A stretch of DNA of 48,019 bases. It comes from an uncultured Actinomycetes bacterium (GTDB lineage: Bacteria; Actinomycetota; Actinomycetes; S36-B12; UBA5976). Shown piece after piece: positions 23,836 to 32,413 of the stretch. The notes beneath the pieces are model-generated. The model was not told where the DNA came from. It saw nothing but the letters and a program-made list of their open reading frames with translations, and made no database searches. Numbering within the stretch: position 1 is the first letter of the stretch; every line of letters starts with the position of its first letter. The stretch covers positions 1 to 48,019 of the forward strand of contig CAJBBC010000116.1 in the NCBI GenBank assembly GCA_903951185.1, given 5' to 3'. Made by a program: the position numbers and the translations under genes.

Positions 23836-24579
23836 ATGAATCCTCGCGTACTTGTTATCGAAAATGATCCAATTGCACCATTGGACTTAGTTGAACAATG
23901 GCTAACTGAAGCTGGATTAACAGTTGACATTATTAAGCCTCATTTAGGCCAGCTAGTGCCCGGTGCAATTCCCGCTGCATACGCCGGATTAATTGCACTT
24001 GGTGGAACGATGGGTGCACATGATGATGAAGAATTTGATTGGCTGACACCAGAGCGCGCATTAATGAAAGATGCAATTGCTCAAGATTTTCCATTTATTG
24101 GGATTTGTCTTGGTGCGCAAATTTTAGCTACTGCAGTTGATGGTCAGTCAGTTCGTACTCCAAAACCTGAAGCCGGCTTAGTCCAAGTGCAGATAAGTTC
24201 AGAAGTTTCGGATGACCAACTTTTTGGCGAATTAGCCGGACAAAAATTACCAGTGACTGGGTGGCATCAAGATTACATAGTTAATTTGCCAGACGACGCT
24301 GTGTTAATTGCCAGCACACCAGAATGTCCAGTACATGCCTTCCGGATGGGTAAAAACGTTTACGGTATGCAATTCCATCCTGAAGTTACTACGCAGACAG
24401 TAGAAGATTGGGCAACACCGAAAGACAGTGTGCTCAAGAAGTTAGGGAAAACACCGCAGCAAGCTGTGGCAGAAGTGCAAGCTGTCCAACCTGAATTAAT
24501 TGAGACTTGGCGACCGGTATTCCAGCGCTGGGCCAAGCTTGTTCTGGACACTCATGCTGAGGAAATACGGGCGAACTAA
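23836..24579 (+). CDS. Class I glutamine amidotransferase-like protein
   Basis: A 247-residue free-standing GATase domain with nucleophile C91 (GICLGAQIL) and the H181/E183 pair (GMQFHPEV), so the triad is complete. It resembles GMP-synthase-like amidotransferases and gamma-glutamyl hydrolases such as PuuD. It has no synthetase partner domain. It starts directly after the glnA2 TAG and is followed by glnE after 2 nt, so the three are one operon. If GlnA2 makes gamma-glutamylpolyamines, this protein could remove the glutamyl group; alternatively it hydrolyses glutamine or a glutamyl compound. Both are inferences from context. Confidence 0.88.
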   Translation: MNPRVLVIENDPIAPLDLVEQWLTEAGLTVDIIKPHLGQLVPGAIPAAYAGLIALGGTMGAHDDEEFDWLTPERALMKDAIAQDFPFIGICLGAQILATAVDGQSVRTPKPEAGLVQVQISSEVSDDQLFGELAGQKLPVTGWHQDYIVNLPDDAVLIASTPECPVHAFRMGKNVYGMQFHPEVTTQTVEDWATPKDSVLKKLGKTPQQAVAEVQAVQPELIETWRPVFQRWAKLVLDTHAEEIRAN

Positions 24580-24581
24580 TA

Positions 24582-27527
24582 GTGTCTCGCGAAAGTTCGA
24601 CGACAGCCCGATTAGCACGCTTGGGATTTACAGATACTCAAACTTGCTTGGCTGCAATTGAACGAAATCAAATCTTAGATACGGCCCTTGAACATATTCG
24701 CCTTTCGGCAGATCCAGATTTAGCTTTAGTCACTTTAGCTGCGTTGATTGAAACGGGCGCAGTTGATGTTGGTGGCTGGGAGCCGAAAACATGGCTTCGA
24801 ATATCTGGCTTATTCGGATCGTCCGCTGCACTTGGGGAGCATTTAGTTCGAAATCCAAATCAAGTAGCCCATCTGGCAAATATCCAAGGCGTTTCTGAAC
24901 GAACCGAAATGCTAAAAACTTTACAAGCTGCAGTTAAGCCAATAAATGATTGGGATAGCGCATTAAATAGTTTGCGAATTGCTTACCGTAGAGAAGTAGC
25001 CGCTATTGCAGCAATCGATATCGAAGCTAAAGAATCAAGTACCGCTATTTTGCCCGGCGTTGCAACAGCATTAAGTGATTTAGCTGACGCCGTACTTGAA
25101 ACAGCATTACTTATTGCTAAAACCCAAGTTCAAGACAGTGACAAAGTTGATTTTTCAGTTATTGCTATGGGTAAATGCGGCGCACGTGAACTCAACTATG
25201 TCAGTGATGTGGATGTTCTTTTCATTGTCGCTCCGGCGTTTACAAGTTCTGACGCTCAGGCTGTTGATGAAGTTAGTGCCGTTGATATCGGGACAAAATT
25301 AGCCCAAAAAATAATGCAAGTATGTTCAACCCAAACAACTCAAGGCGTTATTTGGGAAGTTGATGCCAACCTTAGGCCAGAAGGTAAATCTGGCGCTTTA
25401 GTTCGAACATTGCAAAGTTACTTGGACTATTACGAGCGGTGGGCCCAATCATGGGAGTACCAAGCATTATTAAAAGCACGACCGATGGCCGGAAATATGA
25501 AACTCGGCGAAGAATTCATTCGCGTAACTGATCCACTAATCTGGCGAGCCGCCAGTCGGCCAGGTTTTGTTGAAGATACACAAGCTATGCGTGAGCGGGT
25601 TATTGAAATCTTGCCGGCCAAAGACGAGCAGCGCGAATTAAAACTTGGTCGCGGCGGATTACGTGATGTTGAGTTTGCCGTCCAATTACTGCAGATGGTT
25701 CATGGACGATCTGATGAATTAGTCCGAAATCCAAACACGCTTTTAGCTTTAGAACAGTTAGCTACTTGGGGTTATGTTGCTCGAGAGGATGCCGCCACTC
25801 TGTCAACGGCTTATCGGTTTTTACGAACACTTGAGCATCGGATTCAACTTTTCAGACTTCGTCGCACACATACGATGCCAACAGATCCGGATGCACAGCG
25901 ACGGATAGGTCGCTCATTAGGTTTTGGTCTTGATCCGATTGATGAATTAACGAAAGAGTGGAAAAAGCACGCCCGTGAAGTTCGGCGGTTACACGAAAAA
26001 CTCTTTTACCGCCCACTGCTAAATGCGGTTGTGAAACTAGATACTTCTGATGCGCGCCTTTCGCCAGAGGCAGCAAGTGCACGGCTTAGTGCACTTGGTT
26101 ATAAAGATCCGGCGGGAGCTCTTCGACATTTAGAGGCACTCACTTCGGGAGTTTCACGTCGAGCAGTTATCCAGCGCACTTTACTTCCGGTTATGCTTCA
26201 ATGGTTTGCTCAGGCACCTGATCCTGATTCAGGTTTATTTGGATTCAGACAAGTTAGCGAAGCGCTTGGCACCACACCTTGGTACCTGCGATTACTTCGT
26301 GATGAATCGGCAACTGCAGAGCGACTAGCAAAGATTTTGGCAACAAGTAAGTACGCAACCGATTTATTACTTAGGGCGCCAGAGGCAGTAAACCTTTTAG
26401 CAAGCACAGATTTACTTAAACCAAGAAGTGCTAGCGAATTAGCTACGGAGATTTCGGCAATTAGTTCGCGCTCCAAGGATCAACTTGAAGCAGTTACGGC
26501 AATCAGAGCAATTCGGCGACGCGAACTATTTCGAATTAGTAGTGCCGATATTTTAAATGAATTAAATGTGCAGGAGGTTGGTACAGCGCTGACTGACATA
26601 ACCCGAGCCACAATCGTTGGCACTTTAGAAGCACTCCAAGCCAATAACCAAAGTAACCCACCATTTTTAGTAATTGCGATGGGTAGATTCGGTGGAGCTG
26701 AACTCGGCTATGGCAGTGATGCTGATGTGATGTTCTGTTTTGATGATGGTGTTGATCCTGAAAATTCTCAATTGATTGCACACGAGTTAGCTAATAATTT
26801 ACGCAGTCTATTAATGGCACCAAGTCCAGATCCGGAATTATTAATCGATGCTGATTTACGTCCAGAAGGTAAGAGTGGACCTTTAGTTCGAAGTTTTGAA
26901 TCCTTTAACTCTTACTACAAAAACTGGTCAGTTGGCTGGGAAACGCAAGCACTACTTCGAGCCACGACGACTGCTGGCGATTTAGCGTTAGCAAAGAAAT
27001 TCACTGACTTAATTGATCCAATCAGGTATCAAGGTAGCGGTTTAGCTGAAACCCAATTAAGAGATATCCGTCGATTAAAAGCACGGATGGAAGCTGAGCG
27101 CCTGCCGCGTGGAGTTGATCCGACGCTGCATACAAAACTTGGTCCTGGTGGTTTAAGTGATGTTGAGTGGTTAGTTCAAGTAATTCAATTGAAATTTGGA
27201 AGTCAATACGAACACTTAAGAACTACAAAAACAATTGAAGCTTTAACAGCTGCTCGCCAACTCCAATTACTAAATGAAAACGATACCCAGGCTTTAATCG
27301 ACGCGTGGAATTTGGCCACTCAAGTCCGTAACGCAATGATGTTAGTTAAAGGTAAAGCCAGCGATTCAGTGCCAACTGATCTTGCGGATTTAGCCCGAAT
27401 TGCTTACCAACTTGGCTATGGCCTGCGCGGGGGACAGCAACTACTTGATGACTACCGCCGGACAACTAGACGTGCTCGACAAGTTGTGATGCGTGAATTT
27501 TATGGCAACCAAGAAATTACAAACTGA
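24582..27527 (+). CDS. glnE: Bifunctional glutamine synthetase adenylyltransferase/deadenylase
   Basis: A 981-residue protein with two nucleotidyltransferase domains. The N-terminal one has GKCGARELNYVSDVDVLF (~residues 198-215) followed by ANLRPEGKSGALVR; the C-terminal one has GRFGGAELGYGSDADVMF (~701-718) and ADLRPEGKSGPLVR. Each is followed by a helical GlnD_UR_UTase-like segment (GRGGLRDVEF, GPGGLSDVEW). In this family the N-terminal domain removes and the C-terminal domain adds AMP at a tyrosine of GlnA1, here Y409. The start is GTG. It is convergent with the decarboxylase gene with zero spacing. Confidence 0.96.
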   Translation: MSRESSTTARLARLGFTDTQTCLAAIERNQILDTALEHIRLSADPDLALVTLAALIETGAVDVGGWEPKTWLRISGLFGSSAALGEHLVRNPNQVAHLANIQGVSERTEMLKTLQAAVKPINDWDSALNSLRIAYRREVAAIAAIDIEAKESSTAILPGVATALSDLADAVLETALLIAKTQVQDSDKVDFSVIAMGKCGARELNYVSDVDVLFIVAPAFTSSDAQAVDEVSAVDIGTKLAQKIMQVCSTQTTQGVIWEVDANLRPEGKSGALVRTLQSYLDYYERWAQSWEYQALLKARPMAGNMKLGEEFIRVTDPLIWRAASRPGFVEDTQAMRERVIEILPAKDEQRELKLGRGGLRDVEFAVQLLQMVHGRSDELVRNPNTLLALEQLATWGYVAREDAATLSTAYRFLRTLEHRIQLFRLRRTHTMPTDPDAQRRIGRSLGFGLDPIDELTKEWKKHAREVRRLHEKLFYRPLLNAVVKLDTSDARLSPEAASARLSALGYKDPAGALRHLEALTSGVSRRAVIQRTLLPVMLQWFAQAPDPDSGLFGFRQVSEALGTTPWYLRLLRDESATAERLAKILATSKYATDLLLRAPEAVNLLASTDLLKPRSASELATEISAISSRSKDQLEAVTAIRAIRRRELFRISSADILNELNVQEVGTALTDITRATIVGTLEALQANNQSNPPFLVIAMGRFGGAELGYGSDADVMFCFDDGVDPENSQLIAHELANNLRSLLMAPSPDPELLIDADLRPEGKSGPLVRSFESFNSYYKNWSVGWETQALLRATTTAGDLALAKKFTDLIDPIRYQGSGLAETQLRDIRRLKARMEAERLPRGVDPTLHTKLGPGGLSDVEWLVQVIQLKFGSQYEHLRTTKTIEALTAARQLQLLNENDTQALIDAWNLATQVRNAMMLVKGKASDSVPTDLADLARIAYQLGYGLRGGQQLLDDYRRTTRRARQVVMREFYGNQEITN

Positions 27528-28991
27528 TTAAGTTACGACTCTAAAAGCCGTCATATCCTTACTGGCGCCACCACGCACGTGACCAAAGGGGGCACGGATT
27601 GTTGCTTGGAGGAAGTGAACATTCTCGGCTGTAATGATTTCACCAGGCAAAATATTTGGAATCCCAGGTGGATATGCCGCCAAACTATCGGCTGAAACTC
27701 TTCCGACTGCAGCAGCAGCCGGGATGACTTCAGTCTTACTGAAATAAGCATCTCGGACTGACATCTGGCGATCTCCGGCAATTGGCAGCAAAAGTTGGTC
27801 AGTGCGATTCAATTCACGGATTGGCAAATTAGCTAATCCAGTCAATAGTCGATCAACTTCAGGTGTGGCACCAGCACCAATCAATGCCACCAAAGTTGAT
27901 TCAGTAGCCATTTCGCAATGTACGGCAAATTCATTAAACAATATTGATCGCGCTTCATAACCTGAGATATTGCCAACCGCTGTATTAATCGCAATTCGAA
28001 GCGGGTCAATTTCGTAAACATCAGGATGTTTTTTTAGTTGATCACCAGCATCAGTGAAGCGATTAGCAGCTTTAATCCCAGCTCGAATTGCATTCGCTCC
28101 AGCAAGTGATTTAGTTATTGTCGTTTTGCCATTGACGGCAAGTTGTTTCCGAGCTAAATCTAATGACACGAGTAGTAGTGAATTGACACTTGTGGACTGC
28201 ATTGATCGAAATGCCCGCTCAACAAATGGTTCAAGTTCATCGGCGAAACTACCGTGACCAAGATGTAACATCGCAGTTTGTGAAAGTGAGCCGCCCAGTT
28301 TATGAGTGCTACTAATTACTAAGTCCGCACCAAGTCGAATTGCATTGGTTGGCAATTGGTTATGAAAACCAAAGTGCGAACCCCAGGCCTCATCGACGAT
28401 AAGTGGAACATTAAAACTGTGCGCAACTTTTGCTAAACCTGCCACGTCAGCAACTGCGCCAAAGTAACTCGGCGTTATTACATAAGCGGCAACGGGATTT
28501 TTCGTATTTCGAAGAGCTTCAGTTAAATCTTGAACACTTACGCCATTAGCCACACCTAATTCGATGTCAACTGAGGGTCGGACAAAGTTCGCGACTAATC
28601 CAGTTATTGCTAGACCATCGATAACTGATGAGTGCATTGAGCGTTGCACAACTATATTTGTGCCGAAATTTCGGATAGCTAAACAGGCCGTCAAGTTGCC
28701 CATTGAAGCACCATTGGCTAAAAACCAGGTCCGCCGGGCGCCCCAAGCATCAGCTGCCAATTCAAGTGATTTATCAAGAGGTGTTGGGTAAGTACCGTGA
28801 TCAATCCCTTCGATTAGGGGTGGGACATCTCCGGCTAAAAGTGCGTGTCCAAAAAGTTCAACTAATTCTGGTTGCGCTGTTGATTGCTGCGCCGAGCTGG
28901 CAACCTGGAAACCAGGTGTGGCAAATTTTGCATAGCCGCGTTGGCTGTAAGCCGCAATAGCATCTGCGTAAGGTGTTAAGTTTTGATCCAT
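27528..28991 (-). CDS. Orn/Lys/Arg decarboxylase family protein
   Basis: A 487-residue PLP enzyme of fold type I, of the short form without the N-terminal wing domain (as in Bacillus SpeA/YaaO). The PLP lysine is K231 in SSTHKLGGS, the PLP-ring aspartate D200 in VDEAWGSHFGFH, and the stacking histidine is H120 in QRSMHSSVIDG. The C-terminal domain carries AAYPPGIPNILPGE. The substrate (arginine, ornithine or lysine) cannot be told; arginine would feed the agmatine deiminase at 11515. The ATG is directly adjacent to the cyclodeaminase stop, so the two genes are translationally coupled. Confidence 0.92.
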   Translation of the reverse strand: MDQNLTPYADAIAAYSQRGYAKFATPGFQVASSAQQSTAQPELVELFGHALLAGDVPPLIEGIDHGTYPTPLDKSLELAADAWGARRTWFLANGASMGNLTACLAIRNFGTNIVVQRSMHSSVIDGLAITGLVANFVRPSVDIELGVANGVSVQDLTEALRNTKNPVAAYVITPSYFGAVADVAGLAKVAHSFNVPLIVDEAWGSHFGFHNQLPTNAIRLGADLVISSTHKLGGSLSQTAMLHLGHGSFADELEPFVERAFRSMQSTSVNSLLLVSLDLARKQLAVNGKTTITKSLAGANAIRAGIKAANRFTDAGDQLKKHPDVYEIDPLRIAINTAVGNISGYEARSILFNEFAVHCEMATESTLVALIGAGATPEVDRLLTGLANLPIRELNRTDQLLLPIAGDRQMSVRDAYFSKTEVIPAAAAVGRVSADSLAAYPPGIPNILPGEIITAENVHFLQATIRAPFGHVRGGASKDMTAFRVVT

Positions 28992-29936
28992 TTATTTCGC
29001 GCTATTCCAAACAGCCACTGCTCCAGCTAAATCTTCAACTGCAGTACCTACCGACTTGAAGTAAGTTATTTCATCTGCTGATTTACGACCTGGATGCTCG
29101 CCTCGCGTTAATTTATAAAGGTCGGCTAATACATCTGATTCTTTAATCACTCCATTTGATATTGGAATAACTAAATCACCAGCTTCATGTAATGCGCCAG
29201 CGAATGTGTCACAGAAAATACTTGCACGCGCTACTAATTCATCATCCGTTTCGCGCATCTCTGGGGTAAAAGCACCAACTGTGTCAACGTGTGTACCCGG
29301 CTTGAGCCACTTGCCAGGAATTAGCGGAGTTTTAGTTAACGTTGCTGCCGAAACACTATCACTCTTACCAATTGCACTAACTAAATCTGGATGCGAAGTT
29401 ACGGGCAAACCCTCACTGCGTAACTTCTCAGCTAATGTATGCGCATTTCGAATATTGTGATTCCAGAGAAATATTTCTTCAATAGGGCGAACTGCCATAT
29501 GGGCTTTAATCATGAATGGACTTAGTGCGCCGGCGCCAATCATAGTTAGCACTTTGCTTTCTGGGCGAGATAAGTAAGTGCTAGCAAGTGCTGAAGCAGC
29601 AGCAGTTCGCCAAACTGTTAAGCGCGCCCCATCCATAGTTGCTAATGGCTGTCCAGTTTCACCATTCATTAAGTAATAGACACCATGGATACTTGGTAAA
29701 TCGCGCTGACCATTTTCGGGGACGACGGCAACAATTTTCACTCCGATATATGGTGTTGCTTTTTGATCAGTCCAAGAAGGCATTAACAATAAAACTTTGT
29801 CGGCACCAATACCCGAAATAGTGTGATGTGCCCGAACAGGGGTAGTCCAATCGGCTTGAAATGCTGCGCGCAAATTTTCAACAAGTTTAGGAAACGTTAA
29901 ATACTGATCAATTTGGTCACTTGAAATATGCTGCAC
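28992..29936 (-). CDS. Ornithine cyclodeaminase/mu-crystallin family protein
   Basis: A 314-residue NAD(P)-dependent enzyme. Visible: an N-terminal substrate domain with VRAHHTISG (usual R.....), MDGARLTVWRTAAASALASTYLSRPES (~101-127), the Rossmann motif IGAGALSPFM (~132-141) and GTHVDTVGAFTPEMRETDDELV (~216-237). Family activities are ornithine to proline plus ammonia, or reduction of cyclic imines such as piperideine-2-carboxylate. It is the first gene of an operon with a basic-amino-acid decarboxylase, so both act on ornithine, lysine or their products. The GTG start has AGGAGG 6 nt upstream, partly inside a perfect palindrome. Confidence 0.9.
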   Translation of the reverse strand: MQHISSDQIDQYLTFPKLVENLRAAFQADWTTPVRAHHTISGIGADKVLLLMPSWTDQKATPYIGVKIVAVVPENGQRDLPSIHGVYYLMNGETGQPLATMDGARLTVWRTAAASALASTYLSRPESKVLTMIGAGALSPFMIKAHMAVRPIEEIFLWNHNIRNAHTLAEKLRSEGLPVTSHPDLVSAIGKSDSVSAATLTKTPLIPGKWLKPGTHVDTVGAFTPEMRETDDELVARASIFCDTFAGALHEAGDLVIPISNGVIKESDVLADLYKLTRGEHPGRKSADEITYFKSVGTAVEDLAGAVAVWNSAK

Positions 29937-29943
29937 GACAACC

Positions 29944-29971
29944 TCCTAGGTAATAAGGCTATTACCTAGGA
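29944..29971. promoter_or_regulatory. Perfect palindrome overlapping the ribosome binding site of the ornithine operon
   Basis: Arms of 12 bp, TCCTAGGTAATA and its complement, around a 4-bp centre. On the minus strand the second arm contains most of the AGGAGG ribosome binding site of the cyclodeaminase gene. It could be a DNA operator or an RNA hairpin that hides the ribosome binding site. It also lies in the shared spacer with bioY, about 45 bp upstream of the bioY -10 hexamers. Confidence 0.6.
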
Positions 29972-30015
29972 TTTGTACTCTTAGCCGGGGAAAATACCCC
30001 AGAACACGCTAAATT

Positions 30016-30034
30016 TAGGCTCACTAGGTAGGCT
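30016..30034 (+). promoter_or_regulatory. Tandem TAGGCT hexamers, bioY promoter
   Basis: TAGGCT occurs at 30016-30021 and 30029-30034; both fit the -10 pattern. Transcription from the second leaves a short leader with AAGGAG 6 nt before the bioY ATG. The first overlaps the palindrome CTAAATTTAG (30010-30019), a possible regulator site. Confidence 0.4.
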
Positions 30035-30060
30035 ACGAAGTACGTATTCAAGGAGTTTTA

Positions 30061-30639
30061 ATGAGTGCAATAACCACCAGCCCTGTTTTAGTTGACCGCT
30101 GGGTAAAGAATTCAGTAGTCCGCAGTGCTGTATCAGTATTAGGACTCGTTGGGCTAACAGCCGTTAGTGCACAAATTGCAGTGCCGCTGCCATTTACACC
30201 GGTACCGCTAACTCTTCAAACTTTTGCAGTTCTGGCTGGCGCTGCCGCACTAGGAGCGAACCGCGCAGTCACTGCACAAACTATTTATTTACTTTTAGCA
30301 TTTGCTGGTACACCAATTCTTGCTGGTGGCGCAGGTGGTGCCCAAAAAGTATTCGGTGCTACTGGCGGCTATTTAGTTGGCTTTATTATCGCCTCATACG
30401 TAGTTGGTCGGATTGCTGAATTTGGCGTAACTAAAAAAGTTAAGGCCACCGTAGTTGCTTATGCAGTTGGCTCATTTGTGATTTACAGTTTTGGTGCGCT
30501 TTGGTTAGCTCAGTTCACTGGTAATAGTTTGAGTTGGGCGATTTCTAATGGCGTAACACCATTTATTGTTGGTGACTTAATCAAAGCTGCTGCTGCTGGC
30601 GCAGTTTTACCAAGCATTTGGAAACTAACTAGCAAATAA
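30061..30639 (+). CDS. bioY: Biotin transporter S-component BioY
   Basis: A 192-residue membrane protein with six helices and the BioY signatures VPLPFTPVPLTLQTFAVLAG (~42-61), QTIYLLLAFAGTPILAGGAGG (~76-96) and the ATGGYLVGFI block (~102-111). BioY binds biotin and works alone or with the EcfAT energy-coupling unit, which is not encoded here. No biotin synthesis gene is in the window, consistent with biotin uptake in a streamlined genome. An AAGGAG ribosome binding site precedes the ATG. The 3' end overlaps the convergent NRAMP-like gene by 15 bp. Confidence 0.95.
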   Translation: MSAITTSPVLVDRWVKNSVVRSAVSVLGLVGLTAVSAQIAVPLPFTPVPLTLQTFAVLAGAAALGANRAVTAQTIYLLLAFAGTPILAGGAGGAQKVFGATGGYLVGFIIASYVVGRIAEFGVTKKVKATVVAYAVGSFVIYSFGALWLAQFTGNSLSWAISNGVTPFIVGDLIKAAAAGAVLPSIWKLTSK

Positions 30640-31941
30640 CCAAAGGACTGGCAAAGCCGTCATGGCTATTGCACCAAGTCCAACTAACAAACTTGACCAC
30701 CAAGGCGCATGCCATTGTCCAAGTAATTGCTTATCTCGTGAAATACGCCAAATAACAAACATCAAAATTGGTGCGGTAAGACCATTAATGATCGCAGCTA
30801 GCACTAATGACTGCATTGGGTTAATTCCAAGAAGATTCAACAACAATGCAATTGCCATAGATACTGCAATCACAGCATAAAATTGTTTAGCTTGGCTCGG
30901 TTTACGTTCCAAACTCTCACGCCAACCGAATGCCTCACTTACCGCGTATGCGGTAGAACCAGCTAATACCGGAACAGCAAGCAACCCGGTGCCTAAAATG
31001 CCGAGCGCAAATAACAATCCGGCTAAGTCTCCAGCGATTGGTCGAAGTGCAGCCGCCGCTTGTTCGGGCGAAGTGATATTTGTAATCCCTGTCTCAAAAA
31101 GAGTTGCCGCAGAAGTTGTCATAATCGCAAACATGACAAACACGCCAGAAAACATTCCGGCCAGTACATCACCACGCATTGCTTTTACGTGAGTTTGCGA
31201 AATATCCGGTGCATGTAGGCCTTCTTCCATTTCCTCCGCGGCTTGCCAAAAGAATAAGTAAGGAGAAATAGTTGTACCAGCAAGTGCAATCAAGGCTGTT
31301 AAATCGGTTTTCGACCAAGTAATCGAAATACTTGTTAAACCATTCCAGACCAAAGCCCAATTAACATCAGCTACAAATAGAACAATTACGTAGCTTAAAA
31401 GGGATAGGCAGAGCCAGCGAAGAACTTTGGCGTACCGATGGTAAGGAATCAAAATTTCAGCGATAGAAACTATTAAGGCGACGGTCACAACGACAACAAT
31501 TTGACTCGCCGGAATAAACATTCGGATAACTGCCGCCATTGAACTTAAATCGGCGGCAATGTTTACCGTATTTGCGATTGCCACTAAGGCAACCATTAAA
31601 TACAAAACTGGGGCCGGAAAACGCCGCTTAATTACGCGAGCTAAACCCTCACCGGTAACCAGGGCAATTCGGGCGCAGGCCTCCTGAATGGCAAAGGCGA
31701 AGGGCAGTAAAACTGGTGCTACCCAAAGACTGCGGTAACCCTGTGTCGCACCAATTTGTGAGTATGTTCCAATTCCAGATGGATCGTCATCGGCAGCGCC
31801 AGTTACGATACCTGGCCCGATCCGACTGAAGTAACCAACACCGCGAATCTGATTGCGGATTGGGTGGTGCTGATCAGACTGGGCAGCCTGATCTCTAGTT
31901 ACCAGCTCTTGTTCACCAGATGCCGACCTAATATCTTCCAC
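30625..31941 (-). CDS. NRAMP-like divalent metal transporter
   Basis: A 438-residue membrane protein with about eleven helices and an NRAMP/LeuT-like fold, preceded by a ~35-residue polar N-terminus. The helix-1 metal motif, usually DPGN, reads DPSG (residues 53-56, within GAADDDPSGIGTYSQ), and the helix-6 motif, usually A/MPH, reads ISPYLFFWQAAEE. These changes place it with the NRAMP-related proteins whose substrate may be Mg2+ or be unknown, rather than classical Mn2+/Fe2+ MntH. The start is GTG, with TATGGT 6 nt upstream. Confidence 0.87.
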   Translation of the reverse strand: MEDIRSASGEQELVTRDQAAQSDQHHPIRNQIRGVGYFSRIGPGIVTGAADDDPSGIGTYSQIGATQGYRSLWVAPVLLPFAFAIQEACARIALVTGEGLARVIKRRFPAPVLYLMVALVAIANTVNIAADLSSMAAVIRMFIPASQIVVVVTVALIVSIAEILIPYHRYAKVLRWLCLSLLSYVIVLFVADVNWALVWNGLTSISITWSKTDLTALIALAGTTISPYLFFWQAAEEMEEGLHAPDISQTHVKAMRGDVLAGMFSGVFVMFAIMTTSAATLFETGITNITSPEQAAAALRPIAGDLAGLLFALGILGTGLLAVPVLAGSTAYAVSEAFGWRESLERKPSQAKQFYAVIAVSMAIALLLNLLGINPMQSLVLAAIINGLTAPILMFVIWRISRDKQLLGQWHAPWWSSLLVGLGAIAMTALPVLWLFAS

Positions 31942-31947
31942 AACTTA

Positions 31948-31953
31948 ACCATA
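31948..31953 (-). promoter_or_regulatory. -10 element TATGGT of the NRAMP-like gene
   Basis: TATGGT on the minus strand is 6 nt before the GTG at 31941. The leaderless start leaves no room for a metal-sensing riboswitch in the mRNA. Confidence 0.5.
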
Positions 31954-31975
31954 ACGAGTCAATCTAATTCCGTTG

Positions 31976-32017
31976 AATCTCAAGCAAACTTGGCAAATTT
32001 GTCAGAGCTTTGAGATT
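31976..32017. other. Interrupted inverted repeat in the 190-bp divergent spacer
   Basis: AATCTCAA and TTGAGATT (8-bp arms) are separated by 26 bases in the spacer between the NRAMP-like gene and the small hypothetical gene. It could be a paired operator or a stem. The rest of the spacer shows a TTGACT at 32020 and a TATGAT near 32070, but they are too far apart to form one promoter. Confidence 0.3.
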
Positions 32018-32131
32018 TATTGACTATAGAAAGTAGTTTTCGATTCGGGTCTTACTGGACTTAAATCAGTATGATGTTAATCGGCAACACCGGATAAATC
32101 TAAAGTTATTGCAGAAAATCAAGGGGAATTA

Positions 32132-32413
32132 GTGATCGAGTTAGTTCTCAGTGACCAAATTGTGCAGCCGATAGTGGAAAAATTATCTGGTCCACTAGTT
32201 CGGATTTCCATTAACCCAAGCCATAATTTGAATCACGCGCTTGAAACTTGTCGAACTGATTTACATGAAGCAGTTGAGTGGGCGCTGACTTCACTTTATG
32301 AAAATGATGATGCTCCGCACCGAGTTTTTGTGAGTGACGCAAGTAGCCAACAGATGGTGACTACAACTGATCCATGTTTAAACTACGGATCACAAGCGAT
32401 CATCCGCCCCTAA
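32132..32413 (+). CDS. Small hypothetical protein
   Basis: 93 residues, not recognised. It is predicted soluble and mixed alpha/beta, with a hydrophobic N-terminal strand (MIELVLSDQIVQPIVEKL), a second strand VRISINPS, a helix NHALETCRTDLHEAVEWALTSLY and a strand HRVFVSDASS. There are two cysteines and no known motif. The GTG start is backed by AAGGGGAA 5 nt upstream. The gene overlaps the convergent XRE regulator by 24 bp, so the last eight codons are shared. Codon use resembles its neighbours, which favours a real gene. Confidence 0.55.
   Translation: MIELVLSDQIVQPIVEKLSGPLVRISINPSHNLNHALETCRTDLHEAVEWALTSLYENDDAPHRVFVSDASSQQMVTTTDPCLNYGSQAIIRP

Noticed and set aside
31942..32131. Metal riboswitch upstream of the NRAMP-like gene
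   Set aside because: The -10 hexamer lies 6 nt from the start codon, so there is no leader RNA to hold a riboswitch.
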